From: a bacterium
GTDB taxonomy: Bacteria > Patescibacteriota > Patescibacteriia > Patescibacteriales > JAGXOH01
Reading direction: 5' to 3'
Assembly: GCA_021106995.1 (NCBI GenBank)
Contig: JAIOTG010000003.1
Coordinates: forward strand, 1-16,386
DNA: 16,386 nt
In this document: positions 12,794 through 16,386 of the stretch, piece after piece
Numbering within the stretch: the stretch's first letter is position 1
Layout of the letters: every line of letters starts with the position of its first letter
Notes under the pieces: generated by a model
Seen by the model: only the letters and a program-made list of their open reading frames with translations
Told to the model about the DNA's origin: nothing
Database searches by the model: none
Made by a program: the position numbers and the translations under genes

Positions 12794-12822
12794 AATATAA
12801 AATTGATTAAGAACACGGACAA
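12794..12822 (-). promoter_or_regulatory. Promoter of ndk, implying a near-leaderless mRNA
   Basis: TTGTCC (12817-12822), 17 bases, then TATATT (12794-12799) on the minus strand. Only five bases separate the -10 from the ATG, so transcription should start at or next to the start codon. Confidence 0.55.
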
Positions 12823-12850
12823 TAATCAATTATTTATTTTTAGTTTATAA

Positions 12851-12876
12851 ATAAAAAACATCTTGCAATGTTTTTG
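12851..12876. terminator. A/T-rich terminator after the MBL gene
   Basis: AAAAACAT and ATGTTTTT pair around a six-base loop, with A/T runs on both sides. It lies between the metallo-beta-lactamase gene stop and the ndk promoter. A wider repeat CTTGCAAT/ATTGCAAG (about 12861-12907) overlaps it. Confidence 0.6.
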
Positions 12877-12923
12877 TTATTATAATAAATATTATTTTTT
12901 ATTGCAAGAAATAAAATGAATAA

Positions 12924-13733
12924 TCAATTAATCTTATAAGTTAATTCTATGGTCCCTTCAATATCATTTCTTAAAACTTGCACACCTTTTCTTTCTAATC
13001 TCTTTACAATCCTTAAACTGGGGTGACCGAAACTATTGCCCTCACCGGATTGTATAACAGCTAACTCAGGGCTTACAAAATTTAAAAATTCTTCTGTATT
13101 GGAAGTATCGGAACCATGATGGGCAACTTTAAGAACATCGCTTTTTATATTTATACCTGAAATTAATATAGCTTCTTCTGCCTCCTTTTCAATATCCCCA
13201 GTAAACAAAAAAGTTTTATTAGCACAATCAAGCTTAGATACGATAGATGAATTATTTAAATTATCAAAACTTTTCCCCGATATGTCATTAAGAGGATATA
13301 TTATTTTTAAACTACAGTCCTTTCCCATTTCAATAGATTTAAACCCGCCCACCTTAGAAATTAGAATATTTTTATCTTCAATTATTTTTAAAAAATCATC
13401 ATAGGCAGGGAGAGAATCCTCTACTCCTGTATATAAAACTCTATCGACATAGAAACGCTCCAATACGCTATTTAAGCCAGTAATGTGATCACTGTGCGGA
13501 TGAGTCAATATGAGTAAATCTATTTTTCTTTCCCAAAAAGGTAAGGCCTCCCCCAATTTTCTTACTACATCCTCATCAGGACCCCCATCTATTAAAATAT
13601 TTTGCCCAAAAGGAGATTCTATTAAAATAGAATCTCCTTCACCAACATTCAAAAATGTTACTTGAAGTTCTCTTGATTCAGGTTTTAACAAAAAAATAAA
13701 AATCATTATCGCCAATAAAAACAAACGTTTCAT
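12924..13733 (-). CDS. ComEC-like metallo-beta-lactamase-fold hydrolase, secreted or membrane-anchored
   Basis: This 269-residue protein has an N-terminal hydrophobic signal or anchor (1-17) and a metallo-beta-lactamase fold. Metal-binding H78, H80, D82 and H83 lie in THPHSDH, D180 in FTGD and H206 in VAHHGSD. It opens with LQVTFLNVGEGDSILIESP and ends with the VIQSGEGNSFGHPS-type segment seen in the C-terminal domain of ComEC/Rec2. It corresponds to that domain alone, without the DNA channel. In ComEC this domain is proposed to degrade one DNA strand during uptake; standalone relatives are likely extracellular hydrolases, possibly nucleases. Flanked by ndk and rpsT with its own terminators. 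No Shine-Dalgarno. Confidence 0.88.
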   Translation of the reverse strand: MKRLFLLAIMIFIFLLKPESRELQVTFLNVGEGDSILIESPFGQNILIDGGPDEDVVRKLGEALPFWERKIDLLILTHPHSDHITGLNSVLERFYVDRVLYTGVEDSLPAYDDFLKIIEDKNILISKVGGFKSIEMGKDCSLKIIYPLNDISGKSFDNLNNSSIVSKLDCANKTFLFTGDIEKEAEEAILISGINIKSDVLKVAHHGSDTSNTEEFLNFVSPELAVIQSGEGNSFGHPSLRIVKRLERKGVQVLRNDIEGTIELTYKIN

Positions 13734-13751
13734 AATAAATTACTTTTAAAA

Positions 13752-13784
13752 CCTAAAATAAAACCCGCTTAAAAGTGAGTTTTA
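13752..13784 (-). terminator. Terminator of rpsT
   Basis: The minus strand has AAAACTC pairing with GGGTTTT (13777-13783 and 13760-13766), an inner CTT/AAG helix with one mismatch, and then TTTTATTTT. It lies between rpsT and the MBL gene. Confidence 0.65.
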
Positions 13785-13787
13785 TCT

Positions 13788-14057
13788 CTATAATTTTTTT
13801 TTGGAATTGTTTAATTTTTGCTGTAATCTAGATTTTTTTCTATCTCTGGAATTATTTTTAATTAATCCTTTTTTTGCAGCTTTGTCTAGAGATTTAAGAG
13901 TTTTTTCTACCAATTCTTTGGCCTTTTCATCTCCGCCATCAATCGCTTTTCGACTTTTCTTTATTAAATCTTTAAATTCACTTTCTACGCGATCGTTGAT
14001 ATTTTTTCTCTTTTTACTCTTACGCAATTCCTTTTTAGCTGATTTTGTATTTGGCAT
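13788..14057 (-). CDS. rpsT: Ribosomal protein bS20
   Basis: This 89-residue Lys/Arg-rich helical protein matches bS20: MPNTKSAKKELRKSKKRKNI at the start, a central helix with VESEFKDLIKKSRKAI, and KTLKSLDKAAKKGLIKNNSR near the end. bS20 binds 16S rRNA in the body of the 30S subunit. The size is typical. TATAAT occurs 12 bases before the ATG (right after tRNA-Pro) and might give a short-leader transcript; otherwise the gene is read with the tRNA cluster. No Shine-Dalgarno. Confidence 0.94.
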   Translation of the reverse strand: MPNTKSAKKELRKSKKRKNINDRVESEFKDLIKKSRKAIDGGDEKAKELVEKTLKSLDKAAKKGLIKNNSRDRKKSRLQQKLNNSKKKL

Positions 14058-14077
14058 AAATATTAATTAATTATAAG

Positions 14078-14151
14078 TCGGAGCGGTGGGACTCGAACCC
14101 ACGATCTCATGCTCCCAAAGCATGCGCCTTAGCCAACTAGGCCACGCTCCG
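14078..14151 (-). tRNA. tRNA-Pro (anticodon TGG)
   Basis: A complete cloverleaf on the minus strand: acceptor CGGAGCG/CGCTCCG, anticodon loop TTTGGGA and T arm GTGGG-TTCGAGT-CCCAC. CCA is not encoded. Confidence 0.96.
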
Positions 14152-14204
14152 AAAAAAATTCAAAATTTTTTCTTGGGACCTCTAAGAAAATCTTAATTTT
14201 CTTG

Positions 14205-14276
14205 TGCCGGGGGTGAGAATTGAACTCACGACACAATGATTTTCAGTCATTTGCTCTACCACTGAGCTACCCCGGC
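14205..14276 (-). tRNA. tRNA-Phe (anticodon GAA)
   Basis: Acceptor GCCGGGG/CCCCGGC, anticodon loop CTGAAAA and T arm GTGAG-TTCAATT-CTCAC. CCA is not encoded. Confidence 0.96.
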
Positions 14277-14304
14277 TTACTTGTATTAATCTAAGTTTTA
14301 TTAT

Positions 14305-14380
14305 TGGTTGCGGGGGTCGGATTCGAACCGACGGCCTCCAGGTTATGGGCCTGGCGAGCTGCCAACTGCTCTACCCCGCG
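14305..14380 (-). tRNA. Initiator tRNA-fMet (anticodon CAT), with C33 and an A29-U41 pair
   Basis: Acceptor CGCGGGG/CCCCGCA leaves C1 and A72 unpaired, and the D stem has A11-U24; both mark a bacterial initiator. The anticodon stem is CCAGG/CCTGG, so the usual three G-C pairs read AGG/CCU. The loop is CCCATAA, with C instead of the near-universal U at 33. Encoded CCA follows the discriminator A, unlike in the other three tRNAs. Confidence 0.93.
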
Positions 14381-14415
14381 TCAATATATAATTTTATAAA
14401 AACTTGAACAAAATG

Positions 14416-14489
14416 TGGGCGCAGATGGATTTGAACCATCGACCTCATCGTTATCAGCGATGCGCTCTGACCAACTGAGCTATGCGCCC
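14416..14489 (-). tRNA. tRNA-Ile (anticodon GAT)
   Basis: Acceptor GGGCGCA/TGCGCCC, anticodon loop CTGATAA and T arm GATGG-TTCAAAT-CCATC. CCA is not encoded. It is the first tRNA of the minus-strand cluster. Confidence 0.96.
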
Positions 14490-14561
14490 ATTATCTTAAA
14501 ATAGTATGAGACAAATTGTAAATCTTTAAAATAAAAAGATGGCCCCCACGAATTCATTAAC

Positions 14562-14592
14562 AAAAAAAGCTCCTTAAGCTTTAGGAAACTTA
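14562..14592 (-). terminator. Probable terminator of the M16 peptidase gene
   Basis: On the minus strand AAGCT and AGCTT can pair around TAAGG and a T run follows; an alternative longer helix uses AGTTTC and GGAGCT. It lies about 50 bases after the stop at 14646, before tRNA-Ile. Confidence 0.5.
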
Positions 14593-14645
14593 AAATAAAT
14601 ATAACAAAGATAAAATAAAAAAGCAATAGTTCTTTAAAATCAAGG

Positions 14646-15914
14646 CTATAACAATTTTAACTTTCCTTTAAATTCTTCGTTTTTTTTATGTGGTCCTATT
14701 AAAGCTAAATTCAAACCCTTATTAATAAAAATATCTTCAGACACTCTTTTTATATCGTTTACTGTAATTTTATTAATACTTTTTATAAACTCCTTCCAAT
14801 CTGAGAGATCTTTCCTAAAAATACCTTGTCTTGCGTACCAAGTCGCAACTCTATCAGAAGATTCCAATTGAATCATAGTTCTTCCTTTAATCAAATCTTT
14901 ATTTCTCTGTAACTCTTCTTCGCCAACTTCCTCATCTCTAATTTTTTGATATTCCTCTAAAATAATCTTAATGGATTGATCTAATTTATTCTTAGGAACA
15001 CCAGCTTCAGTTGTTAGATAACCAGAATCTGTATAAAAAACTGAAGAATTTCTCACATAATAGGCCAAGCCATTTCTCTCTCTCAATTGAATAAATAAAC
15101 GAGAGCTCATAGACCCTCCTAAAATTGTTGAAATCATTTTAACCACCTTTTCGTCAGGATGATCAATGGGATAAGCCCTCACCCCTAATGATAAATTGAT
15201 TTGATCAACATCTTTATAATCTAATTTAATATTTGGTTTTTTTTGATCTTCTACAACTTTCTCCTTATTCTTTGGCTTAGCTTTTTGAAAATCTTTAAAA
15301 TATTTTTTAGCTATCTTTTCTGATTCTTGGGGAGAAATATTTCCACAAAAACATATAACCGTATTTTCAGCCCCATATTGACTATTAAAATAATTCAAAA
15401 AATCTTTACGTTTAAAATTTCTAATATTTTTTCCAGTGCCAACTATATTCCAACCAGCCGGAGTATCACCATAAAGACATTCCTCAAAAACATCATCTAT
15501 CTTCATCATAGGATTATTCTTGTACATATTTTTCTCTTCAATTATCACCCCTTTTTCTCTATCTATTTCCTCTTGTGAAAATTTCGAGTTCATCAACATA
15601 TCACTAACTATTTCTACAGCCTCCTCCTTTTTAGCAGAATCAACTTTAACCCAATAACCAGTACATTCCTTGTCTGTAAAAGCATTAAACTCAGCCCCCA
15701 TACTATCAAGTTCTCCACTAATAGCCATTGTATCTGGTCTCTTTTGGGTACCCTTAAAAAACATATGTTCTAAAAAATGGGAAACACCATTATTATTCCT
15801 GTTCTCATATTTCGAACCTGTGCCCACCATAACTAAAATAGTTATTGTTTTAACTCCTTTTAAAGGAACTGTTATTAATTTTACTTTATTAGGTAGTTTT
15901 GTTTGATAATACAT
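14646..15914 (-). CDS. M16-family zinc metallopeptidase (processing-peptidase type)
   Basis: This 422-residue protein has two M16 halves. The N-terminal half carries the inverted zinc motif HFLEH (H46, E49, H50), and E127 (VIIEEKNM) lies 76 residues later, as the family requires. The second half has the conserved LGGSMSSRLFIQLRERNGLAYYVRNSS segment (about 269-295), split here by position rather than motif. No signal peptide is visible, so it is probably cytoplasmic. M16 peptidases of this length act as dimers or as single-chain clamps on short or unfolded peptides. Its substrate is unknown. An extended -10 promoter lies at 15943-15953 and there is no Shine-Dalgarno. It stands alone between the tRNA cluster and the O-antigen-ligase-like gene. 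Confidence 0.93.
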   Translation of the reverse strand: MYYQTKLPNKVKLITVPLKGVKTITILVMVGTGSKYENRNNNGVSHFLEHMFFKGTQKRPDTMAISGELDSMGAEFNAFTDKECTGYWVKVDSAKKEEAVEIVSDMLMNSKFSQEEIDREKGVIIEEKNMYKNNPMMKIDDVFEECLYGDTPAGWNIVGTGKNIRNFKRKDFLNYFNSQYGAENTVICFCGNISPQESEKIAKKYFKDFQKAKPKNKEKVVEDQKKPNIKLDYKDVDQINLSLGVRAYPIDHPDEKVVKMISTILGGSMSSRLFIQLRERNGLAYYVRNSSVFYTDSGYLTTEAGVPKNKLDQSIKIILEEYQKIRDEEVGEEELQRNKDLIKGRTMIQLESSDRVATWYARQGIFRKDLSDWKEFIKSINKITVNDIKRVSEDIFINKGLNLALIGPHKKNEEFKGKLKLL

Positions 15915-15942
15915 AAATAAATTTATTATTTAATTTCTGTTG

Positions 15943-15953
15943 ATTATAACACA
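15943..15953 (-). promoter_or_regulatory. Extended -10 promoter of the M16 peptidase gene
   Basis: TGTTATAAT on the minus strand combines an extended TGn element with a perfect TATAAT (15943-15948); the -35 region is poor. The ATG follows about 28 bases later. Confidence 0.6.
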
Positions 15954-15972
15954 AATTATTTTATTTTTAAAA

Positions 15973-16386
15973 TTAAATATTATAAGAACTAATATCGCGA
16001 TATATAATTCCAAAAATCATCCAAAGGAATAGAATTCCAAAATGAAGACTCCATAACCAGTGATCAAAAAACATAAAAACAAACAAAGAAGTAAGTAAAG
16101 CCAAATTGATAAAAAGATCGTATTTAAAACTTTTATAAATTAAATAAAAAAATATTACTATAAAAGAAAAAAAGCCAAACAAACCTATCTCGGCTAGAAT
16201 TAATACAAAGGTATTATGGACCGGTTGATAGGGCCAATATTTTTCTTCTCCATAATATTTCTTTAAAACCAAGGTATAATTTCCAATTCCTGTACCAAAA
16301 AAAAGATTGTCTTTTATTATTTTTTTAGACTGCTCTAGAGAGGTAATTCTCTCTTGGGTTGATTTTATTTCCAAACTGTTCTCTCC
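15973..16386 (-). CDS. O-antigen ligase/polymerase-like membrane protein, 5' part beyond window
   Basis: The frame is open to the right edge; an apparent TTG start at 16374 is an ordinary Leu codon inside a longer gene (GENSLEIKSTQERI). The visible 137 residues contain SKKIIKDNLFFGTGIGNYTL and PVHNTFVLILAEIGLFGFFS. That is the loop and following membrane segment of the Wzy_C/O-antigen ligase family, with the conserved H of HNTF. Two or three further membrane segments follow, ending FGIIYRDISSYNI. Members join or polymerise glycan on a lipid carrier at the outer face of the membrane, or glycosylate proteins such as pilins. The substrate cannot be told from this fragment. Confidence 0.85.
   Translation of the reverse strand, partial: GENSLEIKSTQERITSLEQSKKIIKDNLFFGTGIGNYTLVLKKYYGEEKYWPYQPVHNTFVLILAEIGLFGFFSFIVIFFYLIYKSFKYDLFINLALLTSLFVFMFFDHWLWSLHFGILFLWMIFGIIYRDISSYNI

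Noticed and set aside
12861..12910. CTTGCAAT/ATTGCAAG inverted repeat as an operator or mobile-element end.
   Set aside because: It lies around the A/T-rich terminator of the MBL gene, with a long loop and no target duplication or transposase nearby.
1..16386. CRISPR arrays, insertion sequences and prophage genes.
   Set aside because: No regularly spaced repeats, transposase or integrase motifs, or terminal inverted repeats were seen in either strand.

Overview
The window is AT-rich bacterial DNA, with nearly all genes on the minus strand. It resembles a Candidate Phyla Radiation (Patescibacteria) genome. Reasons are surface proteins built on a TrbC/VirB2-like pilin module, a short Rel without C-terminal regulatory domains, mostly Shine-Dalgarno-less genes with promoters close to the start codon, and tRNAs mostly lacking an encoded CCA. 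This placement is inference. TGA, TAA and TAG all serve as ordinary stops.

Layout. 1-3483: two tandem paralogous secreted or membrane proteins (the first runs off the left edge; the second seems to have a frameshifted Cys-rich C-terminus). 3573-5027 (+): a Rel/SpoT (p)ppGpp enzyme sharing a bidirectional terminator with rpsU. 5366-7335: lepB then a divergent HisRS-family gene. 7453-12165: an amino-acid-biosynthesis island. 12309-14057: ndk, a ComEC-like metallo-beta-lactamase protein and rpsT. 14078-14489: tRNA-Pro, tRNA-Phe, initiator tRNA-fMet and tRNA-Ile. 14646-15914: an M16 peptidase. 15973 to the right edge: the C-terminal part of an O-antigen-ligase/polymerase-like membrane protein.

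The main result is in the 7.4-12.2 kb island. Four minus-strand leaders each contain a short ORF with a run of regulatory codons, an upstream arm that can pair with the 5' half of a terminator, the terminator itself, and then a gene with a strong Shine-Dalgarno. Their runs are FFFSFYYFWF before an archaeal-type AroA' aldolase operon, LLLALLLGL before an orphan 78-aa gene, IIIIQIIII before citramalate synthase (isoleucine pathway), and IVNILVVIL before a structured RNA and a 52-aa gene. This is the architecture of ribosome-mediated transcription attenuation. In two cases the codon run matches the expected pathway of the downstream enzyme.

The citramalate synthase gene has an in-frame TAA inside its catalytic LRDG-x-Q motif, so it may be inactivated, recoded or misread. 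The island differs from its surroundings in having strong Shine-Dalgarno sequences on every gene and visibly higher GC in the two enzymes, which hints at transfer or at a distinct expression regime. All functional statements come from reading the sequence and remembered family motifs; no database search was run.
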